Part shown: one piece after another, positions 52,984 through 62,054 of the stretch
Numbering within the stretch: position 1 is the first letter of the stretch
Layout of the letters: every line of letters starts with the position of its first letter
DNA from: Imperialibacter sp. EC-SDR9
GTDB taxonomy: Bacteria > Bacteroidota > Bacteroidia > Cytophagales > Cyclobacteriaceae
Assembly: GCF_902498805.1 (NCBI RefSeq)
Contig: NZ_LR701574.1
Span: forward strand, 310,001-374,000
Length of the DNA: 64,000 nucleotides
Direction of reading: 5' to 3'
Translations under genes and position numbers: made by a program
Notes under the pieces: generated by a model
What the model was told of the DNA's origin: nothing
Seen by the model: only the letters and a program-made list of their open reading frames with translations
Database searches by the model: none

Positions 52984-55654
52984 AAAGATAAAATATTACC
53001 CACCCACCTGGGCGGTCAACTGGCTGCTTTGGTTTTGTCATGCCGACTTTGCCGAAGACATTCTGGGCGACCTGCAGGAGGAGTATCAATTCCACGTGCC
53101 TGCCACAAGCAAGCGCCTGGCCGACTTTTGGTTTGTGCGCCAGGTGGCAGGCATGATGAGGCCTTCGCTTATGAAGCCTTTCCTCCCCTTTTTGAAACTC
53201 AACAATAAATTGGATATGATTAAAAATTACATCAAAATCGGACTGCGGAATCTCACCAAATACAAGGTGAGCACCGCCATCAACCTGCTGGGGCTCTCCA
53301 CCGGCATGGCTGCCTTTATTCTCATTGCCCTGTTTGTGAAAGACGAGCTGAGCTACGACCGCAACCACGAGCATGCGGATGAGATATTCAGAATAACCAT
53401 TAAGAACTTCTCCGGTGACGGCGAGACACTTTCCCGTCATTGGGCGTTTGCTTCTGCTGGCCACGGCCCTCGCATTAAGGAGGACTTCCCGCAAGTAACC
53501 CATGCGACCCGTTTCTTTCCCTGGGCTTTCCCCGATGTGGTTTACGAAGATAAGAGACTGCCAGGTGAGCAGGTGGTGTTTGCCGACCCTGACGTTTTCG
53601 ATATCTTCACGTTTCCCTTCCTTCAGGGAAACAAAGAGTCTGCCTTCGCCAATGAGACGTCTATGGTTATCTCCGAAGATGTTGCCGTTAGAATCTTTGG
53701 CAATGACTGGAGAGAGCAGGACATTGTTGGCAAGAGCGTGAAAATTGAAGCAAGAGGTGCCGGGCTATCGCTCCAAATCACCGGGGTGATGGAGAATATG
53801 CCCCGTCAGCAGCACTTTCATTTCGACTACCTGGCTCCGTTTGCTATCTATGAAAATTTTGTCAACAACCCCGACGCCATGAGCAATGTGACGGGTAATT
53901 ACAACTACCTGACTTATGTGAGATTGAGTGATGGCGCTTCATCTGCCGAAGTAGAAGCAGGCGGGTCGGCCTTTTTCGACAAACATATTGCTGATATAAG
54001 GGGCGTGAAGGCGCACAACTACTACGGACTGGTGCTACAGCCCCTGAAAGACATTCACCTGACGTCGAACATATCCGGAGAGATTGAGAATAACGGCAGC
54101 ATGTCACAGGTAATCATCTTCTCTGTGATCGGTGTTCTCCTGATTGTAGTAGCCTGCATCAACTATATGAACCTGGCCACCTCCCGCTATACCCGAAGGA
54201 TGAAGGAAATTGGCGTTCGTAAATCAATTGGCGCCTCAAGAGGTTCGTTGATCAGTCAGTTCATCACTGAATCTGTGATGCTTACTGTTATTTCATTTCC
54301 GCTGGCCGTTGGCCTGGCCGCCGTCGCCTTGCCATTTGTGAATGACTTCATGGACAAGCAGCTATCGATCAATTTCCTTCAGGATTTTCAGTTGTTCCTG
54401 AGTGTGTTTGGTCTTCTGGCTCTGGTGGCACTGTTGGCGGGTATTTACCCTGCTGTTTACCTGTCTGGCCTCGACACCATCAGGTCGCTCAAGGGCGAAT
54501 CAACCTTTAAAACTGGAAAGGTAAACTTTCGCACGGTACTCGTTACATTTCAGTACGTGGTTACAATTGCCATTATCTTTTCACTAACGGTTCTTAATGC
54601 GCAAATGAGCTATATTTTTAACTCTGATCCTGGTTTTGATAAGGAGAGTGTGCTCGATGTGCCGTTGTCAAATGAGATCTTTGAAAAAAAGGAAGCGTTT
54701 AGAAACGAGTTGCTCAGCAACACTGAGATCGAGAAAGCCAGCTTCGTGTCGAGAATTCCAACCGGCGCTCTGCTCGATAGCCAGGGAGCGAGCATCTTTC
54801 TGGGCGACACGATTACACCCATCAATTTCAGGCTGCCATGCATTATGGTGGATGAAAATTTCCTCGACACGTACAGCATAGAATTGGCTGCAGGCCAGGA
54901 TTTTGAGCGTTACATGGACTCCGATTCGGTCGGCTATTACATCGTCAATGAAATTGCAGCCAGGTCTTTGGGATTTTTGACTGCGGAAGACGCCATCGAC
55001 AAGAGAATGACTTATGCCGGGGTAGACGGAAAAATTATTGGTGTGGTAAAGGACTTTCACTTTGAATCGCTTCACAGCGAAATTGGGCCTATGATCATGC
55101 TAAAAAATGACAATTATTACCGGCGGATATCACTGAAGATCAATCCAGTTAATATCAAGGAAACCCTCAGTTTCATAGAAACTACCTGGGCAAAGTTTGA
55201 TCAAAAAAATACCATCAATTACAATTTTGTAGACGAGTCATTCGAAAACCAGTATCAGGGCGAGGAAAGGCTCAGCACTATGTTCAAGGCATTTGCAGTG
55301 CTGGCTGTGCTCATCGGGTGTCTGGGCATGTTAGGCATGGTCACCTTCATTGTTGAAAGAAAAACGAAGGAAATCGGTATAAGGAAAGTGCTGGGTGCCA
55401 AATCGCCCCACATTATCTGGCTGGTCAGTCAAAATTTCATTTGGCTGATATCAGTTGCTGCGCTGGTAGCATTGCCTCTTGGCTACTACTTTATGAGTGG
55501 CTGGCTTGACACGTTCGCTTATCAGGTGACTATTTCTCCTGTCCTTTTTGTCGTTCCTATTTTGGCGGTGGTATTGATTACCCTGCTCACTATACTTTAC
55601 AGAACCATCAAGGCGGTGTATATCAATCCGGTAAAGTATTTAAGAAGTGAATAA
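52973..55654 (+). CDS. Orphan FtsX/MacB-type permease with N-terminal prefix domain
   Basis: 893 residues from a GTG start at 52973 inside the end of padR. Residues 1-75 form the permease prefix domain found in PadR-linked transporters (WLLWFCHADFAEDILGDLQEEY), then the usual two periplasmic MacB_PCD-like domains and two FtsX cores follow (coupling motifs RMKEIGVRKSIGASRGSL and KTKEIGIRKVLGAKSPHI), ending NPVKYLRSE. It is related to, but clearly diverged from, the triplet at 23144-30488, which lacks the prefix. No ATPase is encoded nearby. The PadR linkage suggests induction by a small ligand or drug-like molecule; that is inference. Confidence 0.88.
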   Translation: MEDRKIKYYPPTWAVNWLLWFCHADFAEDILGDLQEEYQFHVPATSKRLADFWFVRQVAGMMRPSLMKPFLPFLKLNNKLDMIKNYIKIGLRNLTKYKVSTAINLLGLSTGMAAFILIALFVKDELSYDRNHEHADEIFRITIKNFSGDGETLSRHWAFASAGHGPRIKEDFPQVTHATRFFPWAFPDVVYEDKRLPGEQVVFADPDVFDIFTFPFLQGNKESAFANETSMVISEDVAVRIFGNDWREQDIVGKSVKIEARGAGLSLQITGVMENMPRQQHFHFDYLAPFAIYENFVNNPDAMSNVTGNYNYLTYVRLSDGASSAEVEAGGSAFFDKHIADIRGVKAHNYYGLVLQPLKDIHLTSNISGEIENNGSMSQVIIFSVIGVLLIVVACINYMNLATSRYTRRMKEIGVRKSIGASRGSLISQFITESVMLTVISFPLAVGLAAVALPFVNDFMDKQLSINFLQDFQLFLSVFGLLALVALLAGIYPAVYLSGLDTIRSLKGESTFKTGKVNFRTVLVTFQYVVTIAIIFSLTVLNAQMSYIFNSDPGFDKESVLDVPLSNEIFEKKEAFRNELLSNTEIEKASFVSRIPTGALLDSQGASIFLGDTITPINFRLPCIMVDENFLDTYSIELAAGQDFERYMDSDSVGYYIVNEIAARSLGFLTAEDAIDKRMTYAGVDGKIIGVVKDFHFESLHSEIGPMIMLKNDNYYRRISLKINPVNIKETLSFIETTWAKFDQKNTINYNFVDESFENQYQGEERLSTMFKAFAVLAVLIGCLGMLGMVTFIVERKTKEIGIRKVLGAKSPHIIWLVSQNFIWLISVAALVALPLGYYFMSGWLDTFAYQVTISPVLFVVPILAVVLITLLTILYRTIKAVYINPVKYLRSE

Positions 55655-55673
55655 AAAGGCTTTCCAGGTCAAT

Positions 55674-55706
55674 AAAAAAGAGGCTGCATAAAACAGCCTC
55701 TTTTTT
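55674..55706 (+). terminator. Hairpin terminator after the PadR-permease operon
   Basis: GAGGCTG (55680-55686) pairs with CAGCCTC (55694-55700), followed by six T; an A-run precedes it, so it could also act on the minus strand. It lies about 25 bases after the permease stop. Confidence 0.85.
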
Positions 55707-55913
55707 ATTATCACGACACGTTATTCATCGAATAACCCGGTTACATCATCACTTTTTTTTTGACAGGCTGGTAGTGCTCCTTATCGGCCTGGAACCTAAA
55801 CAAGTCTCTAAGTAAAGGCGATCAGTATCACCGAAGAGAAACTTAAGGCCGGGCTTTCCTAAGTTTGACAAGGTATTCTAAGCGGGTAGATTGAATAAGG
55901 CGTAAGACCACCA

Positions 55914-56825
55914 CTACTCCCCCAACAACGTCACTCCACTCAGGTCTGCTTTCCCGTTTTTCAAAAAGGCATAGGTCAATTTGTCTGCCTGGCAGTCAAT
56001 AAACCGAACCTGCTTCAATTTCTTGTTATTCTTAAAAAAAGTGTTCACCAGGGTTGCACGCTGAAATGTCACTCTTGTAAATGTGCAGCTTTCAAAAAAA
56101 CAACCGTCTATTTTGCCTTCAAAAACCAAGTCAGCAAGCAGACTGCCAATAAACGAGGTGCGGCTCCACACAACATTGGCAATTTTATTGTTCCCGAAAC
56201 CACCCGATTTAAACTCCACACCAGTAAAATCGGCACAAGTAAAGTCGCCGCTTTCGATATGACTTTTTAAAAATTCAACTTCGTTTAGCGAACAGTCCCT
56301 GAATATATTGTTGGTCAAGTGAGAACGTTGAATGTGACTGTTAGTAATGTCAGAATTTGAAAAGTCACAGTCACTCACATTGTTGCTATTGAGAAGAAGT
56401 CCTGACAAATTTGAGCCGACAAACAGACAGCGTTGTATGTTGGATGCGCTGAACTTCTCTTGCAGATTTTTGAGACCGGAAAAGTCAACATCCAGCCAGT
56501 TCCCATACGACATATCCCAGTTAAGACTTTTTCTTGCGCTGGTGCCTGATTCTCCAGCCAGTACGTTCTGTTTTTCTGATGCAGATTTGTCTCCATTTGT
56601 GCCGCTAGTAGAGAAGCTTTCTGAAAAATAATTGAGGTCAACTCCTACTATTTTGGCAAGCTTGTCAAGAGTAATAATATCCGGGATAGATTCTCCCCGT
56701 TCCCATTTGCCAACTGCCTGCGGGCTAATAAAGAGCTGCTGCGCCAGCTGCGCCTGAGAGACATTGAGTTTCTTTCTTGCATCGGCAATTTTGCTACCAA
56801 TCATCTTTGTTTCCATATGTGTCAT
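55914..56825 (-). CDS. XRE-type HTH regulator fused to pentapeptide-repeat domain
   Basis: 303 residues from an ATG at 56823-56825; a GTG six codons upstream is the alternative. Residues about 8-65 are an XRE helix-turn-helix (IADARKKLNVSQAQLAQQLFISPQAVGKWERGE). After a Ser-rich linker, residues about 105-300 are built of pentapeptide-like units with a hydrophobic centre (FSGLKNLQEKF, DFSNSDITNSHIQRSH, DFTCADFTGVEFKSGGF), predicting a right-handed beta-helix. Pentapeptide helices can mimic DNA, or bind proteins such as gyrase; in this fusion the helix more likely serves as a sensor or interaction domain. Target genes unknown. Confidence 0.8.
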   Translation of the reverse strand: MTHMETKMIGSKIADARKKLNVSQAQLAQQLFISPQAVGKWERGESIPDIITLDKLAKIVGVDLNYFSESFSTSGTNGDKSASEKQNVLAGESGTSARKSLNWDMSYGNWLDVDFSGLKNLQEKFSASNIQRCLFVGSNLSGLLLNSNNVSDCDFSNSDITNSHIQRSHLTNNIFRDCSLNEVEFLKSHIESGDFTCADFTGVEFKSGGFGNNKIANVVWSRTSFIGSLLADLVFEGKIDGCFFESCTFTRVTFQRATLVNTFFKNNKKLKQVRFIDCQADKLTYAFLKNGKADLSGVTLLGE

Positions 56826-56996
56826 CTTTATTGTTTTCGACACGACAAAGGTATTTCAACTCATTTCCCGGATCATCAATTAACTCAATCCTTATAGTTG
56901 TAATTACGCTAATTTTGGTTGCTTTTTGACAACTGATGGTTGTATTTGTGTGTGAGTTAGGGTAACCCCCTTTAATCGGCACCTTCTGCCGCCGAC

Positions 56997-58397
56997 TTAT
57001 TTCGTTTGTCCCAATATCCAATCGGATACCTCCGTCAGGGCCATTGGAGAAAAGGTTTGCTCTATGACGGCGTATTCGGCCAGGGTGCCTGTTTTGCTTT
57101 CCTGAAACAGATGATTCAAGCCTGGCAACTCCTTGATCGTCGCCTTCTTATTTCCCCCTTTGGTTAATGCTTTTTTAATGGCTTCAAGGTTCTCCTTTGG
57201 TGGCACCTGCAAGTCGTTTTCTCCATTGAGCGCCAAAACGGGGCATTTTACCTTTTCCAGGGCCGGTACCGGATCATACTTGATGAAATACTGCATCCAT
57301 GGACTTACCAGCTGGCTCACCTGCAAGTTCACAAAGTCATCCACATTCATGCCCTGCGGCAATGCGGCAGTTCCATCTTCTCTCAGAGCAATGCTGAGGT
57401 AGTTCGTCAGGTCCGTTCTTAGCTGTTCGGGGTCGGTTGACTTCACCACCATTTCAAATGCTTTTTTGCTGATTGACTGGTTCTTCTGCAAAACGTCGTC
57501 GCTAAGCCCCGATGCTTTCCCGATCAGTTGCTGTTGCTCTAAAAGCAGCTGGTCGCCGGGGATGCCAGTTCCAGCCAATAGTACGATGAAAGCAACGTCT
57601 TTGAAGCGGGCAGCTACCATTGGTGCTATGAGCCCTCCTTCGCTGTGACCAATCAGCCCTATTTTACGCTTATCTATTTCCTTTCGTGTTCGCAAATAGT
57701 CGATAGCTGCTTCCACATCCGTTGCGAAGTCTGCACTGGTAGCGGTCTTGAAATCCCCTTCTGACGAGGCAGTTCCTCTATCGTCAAAACGCAGCACGGC
57801 AACCCCGTTTCTCGTTAAATAATCGGATAGAACAAGGAATGGTTTATGCCCCGCCAGCTCCTCATCTCTATTTTGCGGACCACTGCCACTAATTAAAATG
57901 GCCACCGGGAACACCCCAGTCTCCCTGGGTAAGGTCAATGTTCCTGCCAGGAAAATGCCCGCTTTCTTATTCTCAAATGTAATGTCCTCGGAGTGGTAGG
58001 GATAGGGCTTTGTCGGCTCCTGCGGCCTAACAACCCTTTCCTTTTCAACGATATCCTTTGATAGATTCATGGGGAAAGATTGACCAGCTTGCTTGAAGTT
58101 GCCAACCACAACGCCGTCGTTGCCCAACACGCCTTCATACACAATTCCAGCATTTGCGACGGTAAGTTTCAAAGTGGCATTTTCAAAACTTGTGGTGGTA
58201 ACGGGTATTCCTCTGGCCCCCTGGTCGGGGCTGTCCATTGTGGATCGGTAGACATTTTCAACTCTACTAATGTTGAAAACAACTCGCAATTGTATCCCCT
58301 GCACCTTCAGAATGCCGTTCCATTGCCCTGTTATGTCTTGTCCATGCGTTGACACAGCTGTCAGGACTATCAATAGCATTGTGATCAGGCTTTTCAT
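56997..58397 (-). CDS. Secreted alpha/beta hydrolase (S33/dienelactone-type)
   Basis: 466 residues from the ATG at 58395-58397, the first residue of a signal peptide (MKSLITMLLIVLTAVSTHG); the frame extends to 58520 but those 41 residues are basic and unlikely. A beta-rich N-terminal domain (about 20-125) precedes an alpha/beta hydrolase core: ISGSGPQNRDE (oxyanion region), nucleophile in IGLIGHSEGGLIAPMVA, Asp in LNGENDLQVPP, and His in LPGLNHLFQ. Many Bacteroidota exported hydrolases share this two-domain form; the substrate is probably an ester or peptide. Monocistronic. Confidence 0.85.
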   Translation of the reverse strand: MKSLITMLLIVLTAVSTHGQDITGQWNGILKVQGIQLRVVFNISRVENVYRSTMDSPDQGARGIPVTTTSFENATLKLTVANAGIVYEGVLGNDGVVVGNFKQAGQSFPMNLSKDIVEKERVVRPQEPTKPYPYHSEDITFENKKAGIFLAGTLTLPRETGVFPVAILISGSGPQNRDEELAGHKPFLVLSDYLTRNGVAVLRFDDRGTASSEGDFKTATSADFATDVEAAIDYLRTRKEIDKRKIGLIGHSEGGLIAPMVAARFKDVAFIVLLAGTGIPGDQLLLEQQQLIGKASGLSDDVLQKNQSISKKAFEMVVKSTDPEQLRTDLTNYLSIALREDGTAALPQGMNVDDFVNLQVSQLVSPWMQYFIKYDPVPALEKVKCPVLALNGENDLQVPPKENLEAIKKALTKGGNKKATIKELPGLNHLFQESKTGTLAEYAVIEQTFSPMALTEVSDWILGQTK

Positions 58398-58579
58398 CTT
58401 CCGGTTTTTAAGGTACTGGTTGAAAGTAGAGATATGAATGGGGTTCTTTTTCGTAGTGATTTTGGTAGGTAATAATAATGAAATATTTAGAGAGCATGAT
58501 TGTTTTTGATCAACGAACAAAGAACAAACATTTCCCGCCTGTTCTTAGTAGTGAAGATTCCATTCCACAGGTCTTTAGT

Positions 58580-59085
58580 TTACCTCGAACAACCGCCCAG
58601 ACGACCGAACCCTGTGTCACAGTCATTCCGTAGTGAAACGGAGGAATCTTCTACAGCCGTGTAAGTACTTGCTTTTGATTTGAAATCGAGTCACCGATTC
58701 AGTTTCCGTAATCTCTTACTGCTCGCACAGGATTTCTCCGCTCCGCTGCGAAATGGCTTCGCTGAGTGATGATCAGGCTTCGAATCGAAACCGTCGTATC
58801 CCGGCAGCCTCGCATTCGAAAGACTGCCAGGCGATCCATCACCAGTATTGTTGTCATTCCGACGGCCACAGTTATCCTCGAATAGCCTTCCAGACGGTCG
58901 AACCCTGTGTCACAGCCATTCCGCAGTGAAACGGAGGAATCTTCTACAGTCCCGTAAGTCATTTTTTTAGTGGAATCAGGCCATCGATTCAGACTCCATA
59001 CGATTTTATTGCTCGCATAGGATTTCTCCGCTGCGCTGCGAAATAGCTTTGCTGAGTGATGATTCACACTCGAATCGAAACTATC
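58580..59085. repeat. Left arm of alternating 293-bp repeat array (units alpha then beta)
   Basis: Two direct copies of a unit of about 293 bp. Motif A (beginning ATTCCGYAGTGAAACGGAGG) occurs at 58625-58656 and 58918-58949; motif B (beginning GATTTCTCCGCTSCGCTGCG) at 58731-58773 and 59021-59063. The A-to-B spacer differs in type: the first (alpha) is like the one after 59973, and the second (beta) is like the one after 59680. Motif A contains a CCG/CGG hairpin and motif B a GCGAA/TTCGC hairpin. Open frames across the array show no protein-like features. Confidence 0.85.
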
Positions 59086-59175
59086 TTAACCAAGCGAAGC
59101 GGTGAATAATCTTTTGCCAAGCAAAGACCCAATCAACAACTTCTTAAATACAGGGTTAAAGGTTATTTTTAAACT

Positions 59176-59502
59176 ATGAGTAACTACTTCACCTACATCC
59201 TTACCAATTCAACGAAAAAGGTGCTCTATGTTGGAATGACTAACGACCTTGAACAAAGACTAGTCGAGCACTTTCTGAATAGGGGAAAACCTGAAACGTT
59301 TGCAGGGAGGTACTACTGTTACTATTTGCTTTATTACGAAAGGTTTACGTTGCCAGGCCATGCATTGGAGAGAGAAAAGGAGATCAAGGATTGGAATAGG
59401 AAACGAAAAGAGGGGCTAATCAATTCACTTAACCCTGAGTGGAAATTCCTAAATAGCGAGATTATGCTATGGCCACCTGATCCTGAAACTACAGCGAGGT
59501 AG
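59176..59502 (+). CDS. GIY-YIG nuclease (single-domain, UPF0213/YhbQ-like)
   Basis: 108 residues, a complete GIY-YIG domain: YIL at 7-9 and YVG at 18-20 replace GIY and YIG, Arg28 in LEQRLVEH, a Tyr/Phe-rich middle (YYCYYLLYYERF), catalytic Glu at about 67 in ALEREKEIKDWNRKRK, and a final LINSLNPEW. All active-site positions are filled, so it is likely an active Mg-dependent endonuclease. The gene is embedded in an array of direct repeats, with two full units to its left and, to its right, a truncated unit and two full ones. It has no second domain for target recognition. Whether it acts on these repeats is inference. Confidence 0.88.
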   Translation: MSNYFTYILTNSTKKVLYVGMTNDLEQRLVEHFLNRGKPETFAGRYYCYYLLYYERFTLPGHALEREKEIKDWNRKRKEGLINSLNPEWKFLNSEIMLWPPDPETTAR

Positions 59503-59552
59503 TCGTTCTCCGTGTATAGAACCCCGTTCCATATCTCTTTCAATATGCATAG

Positions 59553-59595
59553 GATTTCTTCGCTCCGCTGCGAAATAGCTTCGCTGAGTGATGAT
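59553..59595. repeat. Truncated alpha unit (motif B copy 3) directly after the nuclease gene
   Basis: Motif B copy with a T variant (GATTTCTTCGCTCCGCTGCG). The preceding 30 bases (GTTCCATATCTCTTTCAATA then TGCATAG) resemble the 3' part of an alpha spacer, while motif A is absent. The nuclease gene therefore appears to replace the 5' part of a third unit. Confidence 0.7.
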
Positions 59596-59659
59596 TGGGC
59601 TTCAAGATCAGGAAAAAGTGAGGTGACCAATGAACAGTCACCTAAACTCGCCATGGAAC

Positions 59660-60135
59660 ACCGCCGTCCGGTAACAGCCATTCCGCAGTGAAACGGAGGA
59701 ATCTTCTACAGCCTTGCAAGTCCTTGTTTTTGAAGTGGAATCCGGTCATTGATTCAGACACCGTACGCTTTTACTGCTCGCATATGATTTCTCCGCTCCG
59801 CTGCGAAATGGCTTCGCTGAGTGATGATCAGGCTTCGAATCATAAACCGTCGTATCCCAGCAGCCTCGCATTCGAAAGACTGCCAGGCGATCCATCACAA
59901 GTGTTGCAGCTATTCCAACAGCCGAAGTTTCCTCGAATAGCCGTCCAAACGACCGAACCCTGTGTCACAGCCATTCCGCAGTGAAACGGAGGAATCTTCT
60001 ACAGCCTTGCAAGCCCTTGTTTTTGAAATGAAATCGGGTCACCGATTCAGTTTCCGTACTCTCTTGCTGCTCGCATAGGATTTCTCCGCTCTGCTGCGAA
60101 AAGGCTTCGCTTAGTGATGATTCAGCTTCGAAATT
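59660..60135. repeat. Right arm of alternating 293-bp repeat array (units beta then alpha)
   Basis: Motif A at 59680-59711 and 59973-60004, motif B at 59786-59828 and 60079-60121. The A-to-A distance is 293, identical to the left arm, and A-to-B spacing is 106 in both. All copies are in the same orientation as in the left arm. Together with the left arm and the truncated unit the order is alpha, beta, [nuclease], alpha-truncated, beta, alpha. Confidence 0.85.
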
Positions 60136-60257
60136 TGGAATGTTCCACCACTTAAAACCCAAGCCGTCCCATCAATTACGAGGTTACTCTTGTGGTGCTG
60201 GCTAGAGTAACCCCTTAGTCGCCAAGTTCGTCTGATCAGACACCTCTCTTTCTACAC

Positions 60258-61061
60258 CTACATCCTCGGCACCCACAACCCCATAGTAGCTGCTACTATG
60301 CCCAGGGCAGTGCCTATAGTGATCAAAAAAACCAGGCCGGAAAACGCCCATTTTGTTGCGGACACCTGTGACTTTTTAGCCAAAAAATAGAAAGCGACAA
60401 TGGCTTGAGGAAAGACATAGACCATAAAGCCAAGAAAGTTCAAGAATGGCCCGGTGAAAGTTTCGGGGTCAAAACCAACAGGTGCTCTCCATGCCATGAT
60501 CCACAACATCAGGAATACCCGGAACAGCCAAACGCCGCTCATGGCCAGGAATAAATGCACTGCCCATTGATTGTGTGAAGCGATGTTCCGGCGAATAGCA
60601 TTTTTTACTGCGAAGAAGGCACAAATCATAATAATCACCGCATTCATGGTGATAACCACCGAACCTTCCAGCCCCCCAACGGATCCTTTTATCCAGCTGA
60701 GGTAAAGGCCTGCCAGGCTGATGAGGAAGGCCGAAAAGATGTAGATACGTCCACTGATCCTGTGAAAGCTGGGCGCATAGTTGCGAACCTGTGGAACGAG
60801 CTGCATAGGACCCAAAATCGTGATGATGGCTGCCAGGGCTACATGTAAGCCAAAGATGGTATTACCCAGCAGGTCGCCCTTGACATAGAAGTGTGAAGAG
60901 GCCGCATTCCACCTTTCAAAGTCGCCGAGAGCCGCCGACTTCCAGTAGAGCATGAGCACGTAACAGGCAAAGATCATTTGCCCTATTACTGCCACTACAA
61001 ACCATGACTTTGTGGCAAGATCCACAGCCTTCGTTGCTACGGAATGATTCTGTACTTTCAT
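60258..61061 (-). CDS. DUF2306-type multi-pass membrane protein
   Basis: 267 residues from the ATG at 61059-61061; the frame reaches 61118 but would then overlap the end of the regulator's spacer with no good start context. Seven or so hydrophobic segments; the DUF2306 core is seen in FGLHVALAAIITILGPMQLVPQVR, FHRISGRIYIFSAF and SHNQWAVHLFLAMSGVWLFR, with conserved histidines in or near the membrane. Those histidines could bind haem or metal, but function is unknown. It is 60 bases downstream of a Crp/Fnr-type gene on the same strand, a likely operon. Confidence 0.78.
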   Translation of the reverse strand: MKVQNHSVATKAVDLATKSWFVVAVIGQMIFACYVLMLYWKSAALGDFERWNAASSHFYVKGDLLGNTIFGLHVALAAIITILGPMQLVPQVRNYAPSFHRISGRIYIFSAFLISLAGLYLSWIKGSVGGLEGSVVITMNAVIIMICAFFAVKNAIRRNIASHNQWAVHLFLAMSGVWLFRVFLMLWIMAWRAPVGFDPETFTGPFLNFLGFMVYVFPQAIVAFYFLAKKSQVSATKWAFSGLVFLITIGTALGIVAATMGLWVPRM

Positions 61062-61121
61062 ATTGAGTTTTTTTGACCAGACAATAATAGCTGACCAAAA
61101 AGCAAGCACACTTAACAATTG

Positions 61122-61706
61122 TTAGGAAAGCAACTCCCGCCTGATGCGACTCAGGCTCTCGGGCTTGATGCCCAGGTAAGAGGAGATGTATTTGAGCGGG
61201 ATGTTTTTTGAAATGTTTGGCTTTTCGTCAACCAGCTTGAGGTAGCGCTGCTCGGCGCTGAGGGTAGCAAGGTCAGTCGTTCTTTGCTTGTCCTCTTCCA
61301 TGAGCTTCTGAAAAAGTAATAAAGCGTAGTCTTTTGCGGTCAAACCAGTGGCCACCGTGATGTCAAAACCTTCCTTGGTGATTCTAAGCAGCTCGCAGTC
61401 GGTAATACAGTGGAGGTTTTCGTTCGAAACTGTCTGGTTAGCAAAATGGAAATAAGAAGTAAAGAATCTTGGGCCGTGGTTTAGGTCAACCGTTACTTCT
61501 TCTCCTTTTTCATCAACCTGGAAGTTCCTCATATAGCCCGACACGATGAAGTTGTGGTATTTGGGCACTTTTCCAGCTTCTTCAAGTATGGTATCTTTTG
61601 GCACCCAAAGCGGGGTAAAATACTGTCTGCATTGCTCCTTGTCACTTTCAGGCATGGTAAGAATCTGTTCCACATAACTAAAAAATGTTTCGAAGTAGTG
61701 GTTCAT
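61122..61706 (-). CDS. Crp/Fnr-family transcriptional regulator
   Basis: 194 residues. Cyclic-nucleotide-binding-like beta-roll (about 25-120; PKDTILEEAGKVPKYHNFIVSGYMRNF), a dimerisation helix and a C-terminal helix-turn-helix (IPLKYISSYLGIKPESLSRIRRELL). No Fnr-type cysteine cluster is present. It is probably co-transcribed with the DUF2306 membrane gene, mirroring the Crp/Fnr-HXXEE arrangement at 36915-38208. Effector unknown. Confidence 0.88.
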   Translation of the reverse strand: MNHYFETFFSYVEQILTMPESDKEQCRQYFTPLWVPKDTILEEAGKVPKYHNFIVSGYMRNFQVDEKGEEVTVDLNHGPRFFTSYFHFANQTVSNENLHCITDCELLRITKEGFDITVATGLTAKDYALLLFQKLMEEDKQRTTDLATLSAEQRYLKLVDEKPNISKNIPLKYISSYLGIKPESLSRIRRELLS

Positions 61707-62054
61707 TGTGCGTGAGAGTTAACCGGAGGGACAATATAAGAGATATCCCTTTAATAATTGAAGAGTGCAAGACAATGACCAACTGAGAAGGGTTGTCTGA
61801 CTGCCGCTCTTACCCTGTGCGAGGGAATTTTCCTTCTGGCAGAAGCTTTTTCTCTGTCAACCTGCGGACTACGAAATGGCTTCGCTGCACACTGATTTGA
61901 TCCCGAAACCGGAAAAGGTTAAACAGTACGATGTCTCTGTTTTAAAAAAATAGGAGCCGCAGAGCTGAATTGCGAAGTTGCAATTGTGGTTAGCATGGCA
62001 CAAATAAGAACAGCCGGTCTCCCAATGCAGACCGGCCATCCTCCCTGCGAACTA
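61707..62054. other. Intergenic stretch, about 350 bases
   Basis: No gene seen. ACGAAATGGCTTCGCTG followed by CACACTGAT (61871-61896) is a degenerate piece of motif B of the nuclease-linked repeat, in the same orientation as the array. A terminator lies at 62013-62036. Confidence 0.5.
62013..62036 (-). terminator. Hairpin terminator of the outer-membrane barrel gene
   Basis: GCCGGTCT (62013-62020) pairs perfectly with AGACCGGC (62029-62036) with an 8-base loop. On the minus strand it is followed by TGTTCTTATTT. It lies 18 bases after the stop at 62055. Confidence 0.75.

Noticed and set aside
58699-59067. 122-codon open frame (minus) across the left repeat arm, and similar frames at 59688-59984 and 59965-60162
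   Set aside because: They lie wholly in repeated sequence, differ between repeat copies and encode no recognisable or low-bias protein.
59176-59502. Group I intron or intein homing locus
   Set aside because: The nuclease is a free-standing gene in an intergenic region; no intron-like splice structure or interrupted host gene is seen.
58580-60135. CRISPR array
   Set aside because: Units are about 293 bp with conserved spacers of two types, not short repeats with unique spacers, and no cas genes are present.
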